Translations under genes and position numbers: made by a program | Shown here: positions 7,611 through 16,139 of the stretch, piece by piece | Layout: each line of letters opens with the position of its first letter | How positions within the stretch are numbered: the first letter of the stretch is position 1 | Notes under the pieces: generated by a model | Told to the model about the DNA's origin: nothing | What the model saw: only the letters and a program-made list of their open reading frames with translations | The model's database searches: none | Source: Alteromonas_F sp964429915 | Lineage (GTDB): Bacteria > Pseudomonadota > Gammaproteobacteria > Enterobacterales > Alteromonadaceae | Length of the DNA stretch: 64,000 bases | Direction of reading: 5' to 3' | NCBI GenBank assembly: GCA_964429915.1 | Contig: CAYSDZ010000004.1 | Span: 1 to 64,000, forward strand

Positions 7611-10600
7611 TCGATAAATACCCAATTGTGGGCTGTATTCAAAAGTATCTGTGTCGTTGTAAATAGTTAAACTCAATTCACCATAACGCAGGCTCGTTTT
7701 TTCTAAGGTGGTTTCGCGAGTTTGCGCCCATTGCATAAGCAAGGTTTCGTAGTCGCGGTGTAACCACAGCCGCGCTTCTTGCTCAGCGGTTAACGTAGTA
7801 GTTTGAATTCCCAAACGCTGGCTACATTTCACTGGTCTGCCATCATCATCTTTTTCAGCCCAATAACAGCACTGCTTTTTTTCATCCCAAACATAAAAAA
7901 GGGTTTCGGCGGGCTTCGACCGTCTAAAGGATTGAAACATCTGTGGCAGTGCAGTTAGCCACCATGCGTGATTCAAATAGCCTTGGATATTACTAACGTT
8001 AACGTTGTTATATTCCGTGAGTAATTGTTTTGTAGCTTTGTGCTCTATGCCTGCAAAAAGCTGGTTCATTACCGGCTGCGTGGGAGCACTTATGCGTGGA
8101 ACAGCATCTAAACGCTGCTCAATTACACTTATGTCAATTAATTTAGCCAAATCATGATTCGGTAAAACTCGCTCTTCGTAACCCGGATTAACAAAGTAAG
8201 GGCGTTTCTCATCAGCATCTTTAAATGCCCTCCAGTTATACTGCAGCAATGCGACATTGGTATTTTTCACTTCACCTAAGCGATGTCGACGCACTCGCCC
8301 TGCTAATTGAATAATTGAGCGATAAGAAGAAGGCTCTAACACCGCCCAATCAAAATCATGGTCACGACCAACCTCTTCGACCGGTGTTGCAACCAAAATA
8401 AATAAACAATCCTTTGCGGATGCAGACGCTAAATGTTTGCGAATAATGGGGTGGCCAAACGCTTGCGGCTGCTCACCTTGTTTTTCTTTGCGTTTTAGTA
8501 CGGCATCTAAATGCTGCTCTTGTGTGTGGCGCATCAGCAATACTTGCTGGCTATGGTAGGCCATCACAAAAATATTGGTATCCTCCGGCAAGTCAACACT
8601 TAACAAAAATCGCGTTAGGTCAACACAGGTAGGAATATTCGCCACCCTAATCACACCAAACGATACTCGCTTTTGACTGGCAGCATCAACACTATAGTGC
8701 TGAGCGTGTTTGATTAAAGCAGCCTGCCATACAATGTTGAAATAGCGTTCTTGAAGAGTATCGTTTTGCACAGACTGCTCTTCACTCACCAAAGGGCACT
8801 CAACAATATTGGCTTTGCGCTTCGCTGGCTGGCGTACTAATTTTTCGACGCGTTTTTGAATAAACTCTGCATGTAAATTTTTATAGTGTTCCACTCCATT
8901 TTCACTGGCATTGACTTGTGTTGCTACACTATTAAATTCATCAATCCAAACACTGCAAATAGCCGCAGGTTTGTTTTGACTTTGGCTAAATAATTTCCAG
9001 CCCAAGCGGTAGGCATTGAAAAAACCTTCGGCCAAGGCAGGGGGGATAGTGGCTGAAGAGATCATAACTTTTCGCCCCAACATACCGGCCATATGCACTA
9101 AGCGGCCGATGGCGGCCAAGTCTTCGCCAGTAAAATCATCCACTTCATCAATCACTAGATCTGACGATAATAAACGAAGGCTTGGTAAGATATAACGGCC
9201 GCCTCGCTTGGTTTCTGTCGCACCCATCATGTGGTCGATGGTACAAGCCAACACAGGAGCATATAAAAATTGTCGTGCTCGTTCGTCGTTTAATACCGTG
9301 CTTAAGCTGCTGTCAGGTAATACTCCGCTAAAGTCAATATCATTATCCAATAATGCTTCCAAGGATTCAGAACCAATAGCTTCAATAGTTGGTGCGCTGT
9401 TTTTTAGAAGTTTTGTTTGTTTGTCGTGATTATGTAATTCTGATACCGCTTTTGAGCCAATTAATACCGCTAACTCATCGCTGCCTAGCCCGACTCTCTC
9501 ACGATATTCGTCCCCAGTTTGCAGCGTTAGTGTACGCAAACCTAAGGCTAATACGTAACGTAAGCTATTGCCCTGCGGAGATAAGGCTTGCATAATTTTG
9601 GCGTTGGCAAAAGTCTTACCACATCCGGTACTTGCCATATTCACCACAAAAGCACCTGAAAGCGATTCTTGTTTTTTAAACGCCGAAATCGTATTGACCG
9701 CTTTTTGCTGCCAACTAAAATCTCCCACGCTCGGTTTTCGGAGCGCACGATTATCAAAGACCGCGCTGATATCCTCTTGTTCCATATCGTGCACCAGAGG
9801 TAATAAATTCACTACATCTAAGGCATACTTTTTTACCCCGACTAAGTGCTCATCCAACCTTTGCTTTAAAACCCCAGTTTTTCTATCGGTATTGGCAAAG
9901 AGATCGGTCTTCGACTGCCACTTCTCACATTTCGGCAGTGATGAATAATGGTGGTCACCCAACATTAAGCACAAGCGAGCATGATGTAATACCAATCGCA
10001 TAGCATTGCCTTGTATTAAAGCTTCTATTTGGTCGTTAAGTAGTGCCAACTTCTTAGCCCAGCGCTTTACATCCCGAAGCCATTTGCTTGAATCACCCAA
10101 AAAACCGCTAGGGAATTCAAAACAACCTGCTAAACGCTTTTGAAAGTCTGCTTCATCTTTGCGATTTTCATAGCCCCAAACTTGCGTTATTTTTATCAGA
10201 CAGTCATTGAGCGATTCCGCTGTTACATCCAAAAATCCATCTTTCAGTGTTTGCAAATCTCCCTTCGGCAAAGGTAGGCGATGATGTGAAACTATAAGCC
10301 ACATTAGCATCTGCGCAACGGAATCATGTCCGACAAATAATTTTTCTGGCTTATTAAGAACTTGTTTTTTTAACTCATCCTCATCAACGTTACCTAGCGC
10401 TAATTCCTCCAACCACTTTCTATCATTAGCATTACAGTGGCGAATGAAAGCATCCAATATCACACAAGATATCCACTCATGGCGTATAGGGTCGCCCACC
10501 CCACCGCAGTAATTCGGTTTTAATTTTTTTTGAAACACCTTGGTCGCTTTGCCCCAGTCATGCAACAACGCTGCTAGCGCAGTGAATGCGCGAATAACAG

Positions 10601-10922
10601 GTAAATAATCCCACTGGCTTTCTGCTGTTTTAAATTCTTTGGCCGTACTATTCACCGCCACAATCCCCTCGCTATTAAACTTCCGTTTGTTCCCCACTAC
10701 CCACAAAAACTGACTTCTAGATCGCGATCGTATCCAGTGGCAACTCACCGCCGTACTTTTAGTCGCAGTTTGGCGAAGCATCTTTTTCACGGTTATCAAG
10801 CCATCTTCGGTGATCACGGTTTGCCATGTGTTGTCGCCAATGCGGTTGGCGAAAGCGTCGAGCACTCTGCGCGTTTTCTTGAGTGCGTTTTTTTCGCATT
10901 GGCTTACAAAAGTCACCATCAT
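7596..10922 (-). CDS. cas3: Cas2-3 fusion: adaptation factor plus HD nuclease-helicase
   Basis: In type I-F systems Cas2 is fused to Cas3; the protein both joins Cas1 in spacer acquisition and degrades targets. The 1108-residue sequence has a Cas2-like region at about 1-95 and an HD nuclease region with HDWGK at 121-125 and a later VSHHR. Helicase motifs follow: ASTGCGKT (Walker A, near 430), DEVDD (near 592), SSATIP and QLAGRVRRHR (motif VI, near 880). All look intact, so the effector should be active. The start overlaps the cas1 stop by four bases, so cas1 and cas2-3 are translationally coupled. The stop lies in the loop of an inverted repeat. Confidence 0.97.
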   Translation of the reverse strand: MMVTFVSQCEKNALKKTRRVLDAFANRIGDNTWQTVITEDGLITVKKMLRQTATKSTAVSCHWIRSRSRSQFLWVVGNKRKFNSEGIVAVNSTAKEFKTAESQWDYLPVIRAFTALAALLHDWGKATKVFQKKLKPNYCGGVGDPIRHEWISCVILDAFIRHCNANDRKWLEELALGNVDEDELKKQVLNKPEKLFVGHDSVAQMLMWLIVSHHRLPLPKGDLQTLKDGFLDVTAESLNDCLIKITQVWGYENRKDEADFQKRLAGCFEFPSGFLGDSSKWLRDVKRWAKKLALLNDQIEALIQGNAMRLVLHHARLCLMLGDHHYSSLPKCEKWQSKTDLFANTDRKTGVLKQRLDEHLVGVKKYALDVVNLLPLVHDMEQEDISAVFDNRALRKPSVGDFSWQQKAVNTISAFKKQESLSGAFVVNMASTGCGKTFANAKIMQALSPQGNSLRYVLALGLRTLTLQTGDEYRERVGLGSDELAVLIGSKAVSELHNHDKQTKLLKNSAPTIEAIGSESLEALLDNDIDFSGVLPDSSLSTVLNDERARQFLYAPVLACTIDHMMGATETKRGGRYILPSLRLLSSDLVIDEVDDFTGEDLAAIGRLVHMAGMLGRKVMISSATIPPALAEGFFNAYRLGWKLFSQSQNKPAAICSVWIDEFNSVATQVNASENGVEHYKNLHAEFIQKRVEKLVRQPAKRKANIVECPLVSEEQSVQNDTLQERYFNIVWQAALIKHAQHYSVDAASQKRVSFGVIRVANIPTCVDLTRFLLSVDLPEDTNIFVMAYHSQQVLLMRHTQEQHLDAVLKRKEKQGEQPQAFGHPIIRKHLASASAKDCLFILVATPVEEVGRDHDFDWAVLEPSSYRSIIQLAGRVRRHRLGEVKNTNVALLQYNWRAFKDADEKRPYFVNPGYEERVLPNHDLAKLIDISVIEQRLDAVPRISAPTQPVMNQLFAGIEHKATKQLLTEYNNVNVSNIQGYLNHAWWLTALPQMFQSFRRSKPAETLFYVWDEKKQCCYWAEKDDDGRPVKCSQRLGIQTTTLTAEQEARLWLHRDYETLLMQWAQTRETTLEKTSLRYGELSLTIYNDTDTFEYSPQLGIYRLGRR

Positions 10923-11899
10923 GCTGTTTGTTCCTTTTCGGTGTTTTGTAGCGCAATGCTTTTTACCGTATCGAACATATAATCTAGTGCTTTATGTTGG
11001 GTAAAGGCTTGCAAAATTTGCTGTCGAAATTCTTGCTCGGTGGCGTTTTCTTTGGCGCAAATAAACGCCCATGGCAGTACAATTGCATCTTTCACTAAAT
11101 CAGCCACATCAAATACCAACGCACCACGGCGCGTTTTGCCGTGCATTACCGCAAAGCCATGTGGAATGCCTAATACCCATAAGGTTGTTGCGGCAAGCCC
11201 GTATGCTAAGTAGTTGCCATGATTTAAAAAATCGTTGGCTTTGTCTATATTGGATTTTGTTGAACCTTGGTGTTTTCGAGTGAAACCTTCGAGGTCGGTA
11301 TTGTTTGCTGCAAATTTGTATAGAGTTTTGGTAAGTTGTGCTTCGGTAAGCAATAAATCGGACGACTTTGCAGCTTGCTGGCTGCGCTCATCAAATTGCT
11401 TTAAGGCCTTTTGTATTGTTGTGTCTTCTACATTGATGCCTTCTGCCGCCAAATCTTTATTGTTCTTCCATACGTTTTGTAAATAGTCAGTCCGCGCTTT
11501 TTGAAATTGCTTGGCCGCTTCAAGGCGCTGACGGTCATCAAACCAAAAACTCAGCCAACCTTGCACGTATTCTGTGGGACGATATTCACTTTGTGGTGTC
11601 ATCCACTCTACTTCAGTTCCCATGTAAAGCGGCGTGCCACCACCGCCGCAAAATCCTACCAATACACCTGCTTGCGCTAACATTCTTACCGCAGCTTGAG
11701 TAATGGATGTGCCGTTACCTAATAAGATGACCGTGGTATTGGCAATAGGAATGTTGTAGTAACAATTGTCTTTTTCAGCCTCAGCCAAATACAACACTCT
11801 GCCATCTTTTTGCATAACACGGCAGTATTCCAAATAAAACAAATTGGCACGTTTTGAATGCAGAATGGCTTTAAGATCTGAGGGTGAAAAATCTTGCAT
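10919..11899 (-). CDS. cas1: Cas1 integrase, type I-F
   Basis: Cas1 integrates new spacers at the leader end of the array together with Cas2-3. The 326-residue protein carries I-F Cas1 signatures: FSPSDLKAILHSKRANL at the start, IPIANTTVILLGNGTSIT, GVLVGFCGGGGTPLY, WMTPQSEYRPTEY, the DHGNYLAYG-type NHGNYLAYGLAATTLW and FDVADLVKDAIVLP. The ATG at 11899 gives the family N-terminus and has AAAGGA at a proper distance. A GTG at 11920 would put that Shine-Dalgarno inside the coding sequence, so I reject it. It is the first gene of the cas operon. Confidence 0.96.
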   Translation of the reverse strand: MQDFSPSDLKAILHSKRANLFYLEYCRVMQKDGRVLYLAEAEKDNCYYNIPIANTTVILLGNGTSITQAAVRMLAQAGVLVGFCGGGGTPLYMGTEVEWMTPQSEYRPTEYVQGWLSFWFDDRQRLEAAKQFQKARTDYLQNVWKNNKDLAAEGINVEDTTIQKALKQFDERSQQAAKSSDLLLTEAQLTKTLYKFAANNTDLEGFTRKHQGSTKSNIDKANDFLNHGNYLAYGLAATTLWVLGIPHGFAVMHGKTRRGALVFDVADLVKDAIVLPWAFICAKENATEQEFRQQILQAFTQHKALDYMFDTVKSIALQNTEKEQTA

Positions 11900-11929
11900 G
11901 TAATACGATTCCTTTTGCACTTTGCATTT

Positions 11930-11958
11930 AATGTATTGCTTAAATAATCACCTGACAA
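11930..11958 (-). promoter_or_regulatory. Candidate promoter of the cas operon
   Basis: On the minus strand TTGTCA (11953-11958) and TACATT (11930-11935) are separated by 17 bases, a fair sigma-70 promoter ending about 30 bases upstream of the cas1 ATG. It lies in the short region between the WYL regulator and cas1. Confidence 0.45.
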
Positions 11959-11984
11959 ACCCTGAATTAAAACCAGTATTGTTT

Positions 11985-12017
11985 ATTGACCGATCTTGCA
12001 TTCAAGCGCAGGTCAAT
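11985..12017. promoter_or_regulatory. Dyad upstream of the cas1 promoter, possible operator
   Basis: ATTGACC (11985-11991) and GGTCAAT (12011-12017) are inverted arms around an inner CTTG/CAAG pair (11995-11998/12003-12006), nearly concentric. The dyad sits about 25 bases upstream of the candidate cas -35 and overlaps the stop codon of the WYL regulator gene. An operator role is inferred; the regulator family binds palindromes, but this sequence is not a known site. Confidence 0.3.
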
Positions 12018-12852
12018 CGGGAAAAAGCCATTGTTTTATGTCTGCTTTGTTGACGAGTATAATTTGCTGCGCGGTCGGGTTGTTCTCAGTCATCTTAAGG
12101 TTGATTTGCATTTCCTGTAGCAAATACTGAACTAAGGCTGCTCTGGTCTGTATAACCAACTGACCATTTTGCATATTGTATTCTCGCTCAACCACTTGCC
12201 TTTGACTTAAATTCAAGCGCTGATCTGGCTCGATGACCACGTTAATCATGGTATGCCATGCGGTATCATTTTTATTATTCTGGGAGGCTTTATCCATAAG
12301 CTCGGCTTCGCCTGTAAATCGGCTAAGCACAAAGTCTCTAAAAGCTTTGTGTTTTTCATCAAAGGCACGTAGATGCCAGCGAAGCCCAGTTTTTACAAAC
12401 ATGTGAGGATGTATAATGCGGCCTTCACCGTTGGGGTTAGCAAGCGACGAGTACTCTACATCGACTCTTAATTTTTGTTCGATAGCGCGAACTAGCTGAC
12501 GCATAACCAAAGGAGAAATATTGCGCTGCGGTAAATTAAGTGAGGTATTGGTGATATGGCTATGGGAAGGTGGAGTTACGCTACGTTTACCTAAATGCAG
12601 CCAATTAAGAAAATCGTAAGCATCTATGCTGATATAGGCAGGATTGAATAAATCTGTAGTTTTAAAGCCTTTCGTTTTTTTGCAATACTCAATATTGTCG
12701 GGGTGCTGTTTTGTGTATTCACCTATTATTATTTTGGCTTGTGTCACACTCAGCTTAAAATGGTTAGAAAACAAAGAGCTATTTACACTTCCCTGCCAAT
12801 AGCTGCACATTTCAATAAAATAAAAGCGTTCGTGATTTTTTTCATGCTGCAT
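12013..12852 (-). CDS. WYL-domain transcriptional regulator (CapW/BrxR-like) next to cas1
   Basis: The 279-residue protein has three parts: a winged-helix-like N-terminus (about 1-110), a WYL domain (about 115-200) with IIHPHMFVKTGLRWHLRAFD and RDFVLSRF, and a C-terminal WCX-like extension. This layout is that of CapW/BrxR proteins, which repress CBASS, BREX and other defence loci and are thought to sense a nucleic acid or nucleotide signal through WYL. It is co-directional with the cas operon, ending 113 bases before cas1. A candidate promoter (TTGCAT, 17 bases, TATTGT) lies upstream, with AAGGA before the ATG. Control of the I-F operon is inference from position. Confidence 0.8.
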   Translation of the reverse strand: MQHEKNHERFYFIEMCSYWQGSVNSSLFSNHFKLSVTQAKIIIGEYTKQHPDNIEYCKKTKGFKTTDLFNPAYISIDAYDFLNWLHLGKRSVTPPSHSHITNTSLNLPQRNISPLVMRQLVRAIEQKLRVDVEYSSLANPNGEGRIIHPHMFVKTGLRWHLRAFDEKHKAFRDFVLSRFTGEAELMDKASQNNKNDTAWHTMINVVIEPDQRLNLSQRQVVEREYNMQNGQLVIQTRAALVQYLLQEMQINLKMTENNPTAQQIILVNKADIKQWLFPD

Positions 12853-12937
12853 CGATCAAGTTCGTCCTTAAACATCTACTGAAAAAACAATAGCGCTAAG
12901 GTGCAGTAAATGCAATTCGAATGAGCGACAAAAAGCG

Positions 12938-13291
12938 TTAAAAACCTCGCCCTAGTCGCTCAATAGAAACCGCTTTACCATTTTCAAAGGTTACTAGCCT
13001 CATAAATCGATTAGAGCCAAAGTTGTAGGTCCACTTTTCTAACGTAACGGCGATTGTTTCTTCGTCAGACAGTAAAACCTTCGTTCTTTTACCTGTCTTT
13101 ATAAGCGACCCAATACCTCGTTTTCGGTAGACCACAGTAGATTGAACATCGTCTGGCTCTCCGCACACTTGTCTGAATTTAAACGCACTATCTCCCTCTT
13201 TTGCCAATCGCGAATTGCACCGTAGCGATGATGCTTCCGACGATTGACAAACCATTATCAACATAATCAACGATATAAGTTGCTTGTACAT
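12938..13291 (-). CDS. Exported DUF2845-family protein
   Basis: This 117-residue protein starts with a signal peptide ending near QSSEA. The mature part has the DUF2845 pattern: LRCNSRLAKEGDS, then FRQVCGEPDDVQ, then a C-terminal EKWTYNFGSNRFMRLVTFENGKAVSIE. The two conserved cysteines could form a disulphide in the periplasm. No biochemical function is established for the family. GAGG lies 7 bases before the ATG. It stands alone between the WYL regulator and an acyltransferase gene. Confidence 0.75.
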   Translation of the reverse strand: MYKQLISLIMLIMVCQSSEASSLRCNSRLAKEGDSAFKFRQVCGEPDDVQSTVVYRKRGIGSLIKTGKRTKVLLSDEETIAVTLEKWTYNFGSNRFMRLVTFENGKAVSIERLGRGF

Positions 13292-13385
13292 GTAAAGCCT
13301 CGTAAAAATTCTTGGGAAATCACCTTAAGTGGTAATCTAAATTAATTTCCGTGAATTTCAGCTGAACATGTAAAGACAAGCATGT

Positions 13386-14093
13386 TTATGCACATGCTTG
13401 TACTGGCTCTGGTGCGCCTACAAAGTGATTACAAAATGGATTGTACTCCGCTTCTTCATTATCTGAACGTAAGATATTGGCCAGCAAATTTGCTACATGG
13501 CTATGATTAATATGATAAATCGCTCTTGCGCCTCGATGTTCAAATGTGTCTGTTAATTGCGACACGAAAAGTTGAAATTTTTTCAATTTATTTGCAAATT
13601 TCACTTCCATCATTGAATAAATTTCTAAATAGCCTAAATTTACTGATGCGTAAGCAGAGTAAAGCATCAATGAGTCGGTCAAATCTGTGCTTCGATATTC
13701 TTTTAAAATGCTAAATCGAGACAACTCACATCGTTGTCCGTTTAGGAAGCTATTGGGGTGTTTTTCATGTGCACTATCTAGAATGTCAAGTTCACATATG
13801 GGGAGCGAATCTGTGTCTATAATTCTAAAGGTCGCAACCGACTTACCAGAGCGTTTTTCAATGGCGATAAAGTGTTTAGATGCCGCGTCGTAGCAGTCTT
13901 GTTCAAATTGTGTTTGGTTTTTTTCTTCCCAGCCCATCTCTTCACAATACACTTGATGACGCAGTCGATGAGATTCCTCAATAAGTGCTTCGGTATTACA
14001 TTCAACGAAAGTGTATTTTTGGGCTGAAACGGCGAGCTTTTTCCTGAGAAATGCAGCTGTATCTAACATTTTCATATTAGAATGTTGCGACAT
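13386..14093 (-). CDS. PEP-CTERM/exosortase-associated acyltransferase-like (FeeM/autoinducer-synthase fold)
   Basis: The 235-residue protein has the layout of GNAT-fold N-acyl synthases. It has ESHRLRHQVYCEEMGWEE near residue 35, a VATFRI strand and CELSRFSI, similar to the E-x-SRF motif of LuxI/FeeM enzymes. These enzymes move an acyl chain from acyl-ACP to an amino-acid-like acceptor; the acceptor here is unknown. Homologues are often encoded in exosortase/PEP-CTERM genomes. The start at 14093 has AAGG 8 bases upstream, while the longer frame from 14168 lacks such support. It lies downstream of glrR on the same strand, and dependence on GlrR is only a guess. Confidence 0.65.
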   Translation of the reverse strand: MSQHSNMKMLDTAAFLRKKLAVSAQKYTFVECNTEALIEESHRLRHQVYCEEMGWEEKNQTQFEQDCYDAASKHFIAIEKRSGKSVATFRIIDTDSLPICELDILDSAHEKHPNSFLNGQRCELSRFSILKEYRSTDLTDSLMLYSAYASVNLGYLEIYSMMEVKFANKLKKFQLFVSQLTDTFEHRGARAIYHINHSHVANLLANILRSDNEEAEYNPFCNHFVGAPEPVQACA

Positions 14094-14190
14094 AGTTAAT
14101 ACCTTGAAAACTTTATTATATTTAGACCTCCTTTTTACACTTAAGCCCCTTATTAAAACAAATCCCAAAACTGTCTCCTATTGGAGACAG

Positions 14191-15528
14191 TTAGCGATAG
14201 TATTCTGCTCGTAAATCAAACTTTTTCAATAACTTATGCATATCTGTTCGGTTTCGTCCTGCAAGCTCTGCTGCGCGAGTCACGTTTCCTTCGGTCATTT
14301 TTAATAAGCGTTTCAGGTAGTCTTGCTCAAACGTTGTTTTTGCTTCGTTTAAGGTAGGCCATGTTTGATTTGTGGAAGAAAGCGCCTGTTTCACAAGATG
14401 GCCGTTAATCACTTTGTGTTGCGTTAGAGCAACGCACTGCTCAACCACATTCACTAATTGACGCACATTGCCCGGCCATTCTGCTGTACTGAGTGCTTGC
14501 ATGGCTTCTGCAGAAAAGCGAGTGATCTTAATGTTGTGTTGCTGGGCAATTTTTTGTAATAAGTGGCGCGCAAGCAATGGCACGTCTTCCGCTCGTTCTC
14601 GAAGGCTAGGCAATACAAGGTTTACCACATTGAGTCGGTAATACAAATCTTCTCGAAACGTCCCCCGTTCCATTTCTTTACTTACGTTCCGGTGTGTGGC
14701 AGAAAGCACTCGAACATTAATAGGGATCTGATTCGCACTCCCGACGGGGCGGATTGTTTTTTCTTGTAAGGCTCTAAGCAGTTTGACTTGTAACGGCACA
14801 GGCATATCGCCGATTTCATCTAAAAACAATGTGCCTCCGTCAGCCTCACGGAACAAGCCTTTGTGTTCAGAAATCGCGCCAGTAAATGCCCCTTTGACAT
14901 GCCCAAACAGTTCAGACTCCAATAAGTTCTCGGGTAATGCCCCACAGTTAATGGGTACAAACGGTTTATTGTTTCTCGGACTAGCTTGATGAATAGCGTT
15001 CGCTAACAATTCTTTTCCCGCACCACTCGGCCCACTGATCAACACACTCACATCTCGTTGGGCAACCAAATACGCCTGATCCAGCAAAGTTTTCATGGTA
15101 TCTGAATGGGTAATAATTTGACTTGCCCAACTTTTGTTTTCCAACGGCTGAGACGCGGCAATGGCATCATGTAACACTTTGCGCAATTCGCTGTGGTCAA
15201 TGGGCTTGGTTAAAAACCCGGTTACACCTTCTTTGGTTGCAGCTACTGCGTCTTCAATGGTGCCGTGGGCTGTCATTAAAATAAGCGGCGTGGTTTTACC
15301 CATTTCGCACAGTTGTTTGAACAGTGCAATACCGTCCATACCGGGCATTCGCAGATCAGACAACACGATATCAAATGATTGCTGACGCATAAGTAACAAA
15401 GCTTGTCCTCCGTCACTAGCGGAAGTGACGGCGAAGCCTTCGGAAGAGAGGCGTATGTTTAATAGTCGAAGTAAGCTGTCGTCATCGTCGATAAGAAGTA
15501 AACGATGCTTGGATGGATGTGTTTTCAT
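14191..15528 (-). CDS. glrR: GlrR-type sigma-54-dependent response regulator
   Basis: The protein has a receiver domain with LLIDDDD near residue 12 and the phosphoacceptor Asp in VLSDLRMPGMDG. A sigma-54 AAA+ domain follows, with Walker A GPSGAGKE and the intact sigma-54 contact motif GAFTGA. It ends in a Fis-type helix-turn-helix (LAGRNRTDMHKLLKKF). It should activate sigma-54 promoters when phosphorylated by the adjacent kinase. In enterobacteria GlrR drives small RNA glmY and envelope-stress genes; I saw no obvious sigma-54 promoter nearby, so the targets here are unknown. It is the last gene of glrK-qseG-glrR. Confidence 0.88.
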   Translation of the reverse strand: MKTHPSKHRLLLIDDDDSLLRLLNIRLSSEGFAVTSASDGGQALLLMRQQSFDIVLSDLRMPGMDGIALFKQLCEMGKTTPLILMTAHGTIEDAVAATKEGVTGFLTKPIDHSELRKVLHDAIAASQPLENKSWASQIITHSDTMKTLLDQAYLVAQRDVSVLISGPSGAGKELLANAIHQASPRNNKPFVPINCGALPENLLESELFGHVKGAFTGAISEHKGLFREADGGTLFLDEIGDMPVPLQVKLLRALQEKTIRPVGSANQIPINVRVLSATHRNVSKEMERGTFREDLYYRLNVVNLVLPSLRERAEDVPLLARHLLQKIAQQHNIKITRFSAEAMQALSTAEWPGNVRQLVNVVEQCVALTQHKVINGHLVKQALSSTNQTWPTLNEAKTTFEQDYLKRLLKMTEGNVTRAAELAGRNRTDMHKLLKKFDLRAEYYR

Positions 15529-15545
15529 AGTTTCGGGTTTGCTAG

Positions 15546-16139
15546 TTACGGGTTTGCGTTAGTAGGCTGGTCGATCATGCTTTTTTCAATTTGTAATATT
15601 TTTTCTAGCTGTATTCGCTGTGCGTCGATAGTGCTTTGTTGCGCCTTTATTTGCTGCTGTTTGTCGGTATTCATTCTAGAGAGGGTGGTAATCGCCGATT
15701 CGAGTTCCAGTGCTCGTTGAGCGGGTAGAAAAACAAGAAAATGAATAAATTGGCCAAGTTGATACGTGTCATTTTCAACCAGTTCCGCACTGTATTTTTG
15801 GGCGCGCAGCCGACTTTGATAGGGTGTATCTGGCGCTTGGCTTAGCAAGATCACTTTAAGCCTGTCGATAGAATTCGTGTTGGGAGACAAACTCGCAATG
15901 CGCTTTTTTCTAACTTTCCAATCTAACTGATTAATCTCAACCCAATATTCAAGCCAAGCCTGTAAGTCGCATTTGTCATGAGATGATGTATTTTGATTGT
16001 GAAGGGGGCACGGCAAATCTGTAAGTGCTGTACTCTTTTTTGTTTTTGGCAAGACAGTGGGCAAAACATGACAGCCAGACAGCCCTAACACAAGCACTAA
16101 CGCAGGAACTAACACAGGTGCTAACACAACAATTTTCAC
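15546..16139 (-). CDS. qseG: QseG-like lipoprotein between GlrK and GlrR
   Basis: The 197-residue protein has a Val/Leu-rich signal peptide ending in the lipobox LSGC, so it should be a lipoprotein. The C-terminal third (about 150-190) is charged and Gln-rich, likely a coiled coil. In enterobacteria QseG is an outer-membrane lipoprotein encoded between the GlrK/QseE kinase and its regulator and needed for kinase activity. The position here is the same, with its ATG overlapping the glrK stop by four bases. Sequence conservation of this family is low, so the name rests mainly on synteny. Confidence 0.65.
   Translation of the reverse strand: MKIVVLAPVLVPALVLVLGLSGCHVLPTVLPKTKKSTALTDLPCPLHNQNTSSHDKCDLQAWLEYWVEINQLDWKVRKKRIASLSPNTNSIDRLKVILLSQAPDTPYQSRLRAQKYSAELVENDTYQLGQFIHFLVFLPAQRALELESAITTLSRMNTDKQQQIKAQQSTIDAQRIQLEKILQIEKSMIDQPTNANP

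Noticed and set aside
3607..11899. Possible Tn7-like I-F3 transposon-encoded system
   Set aside because: cas1, cas2-3 and full-length cas8f and cas5f are present as separate genes, and no tns or tniQ gene is seen.
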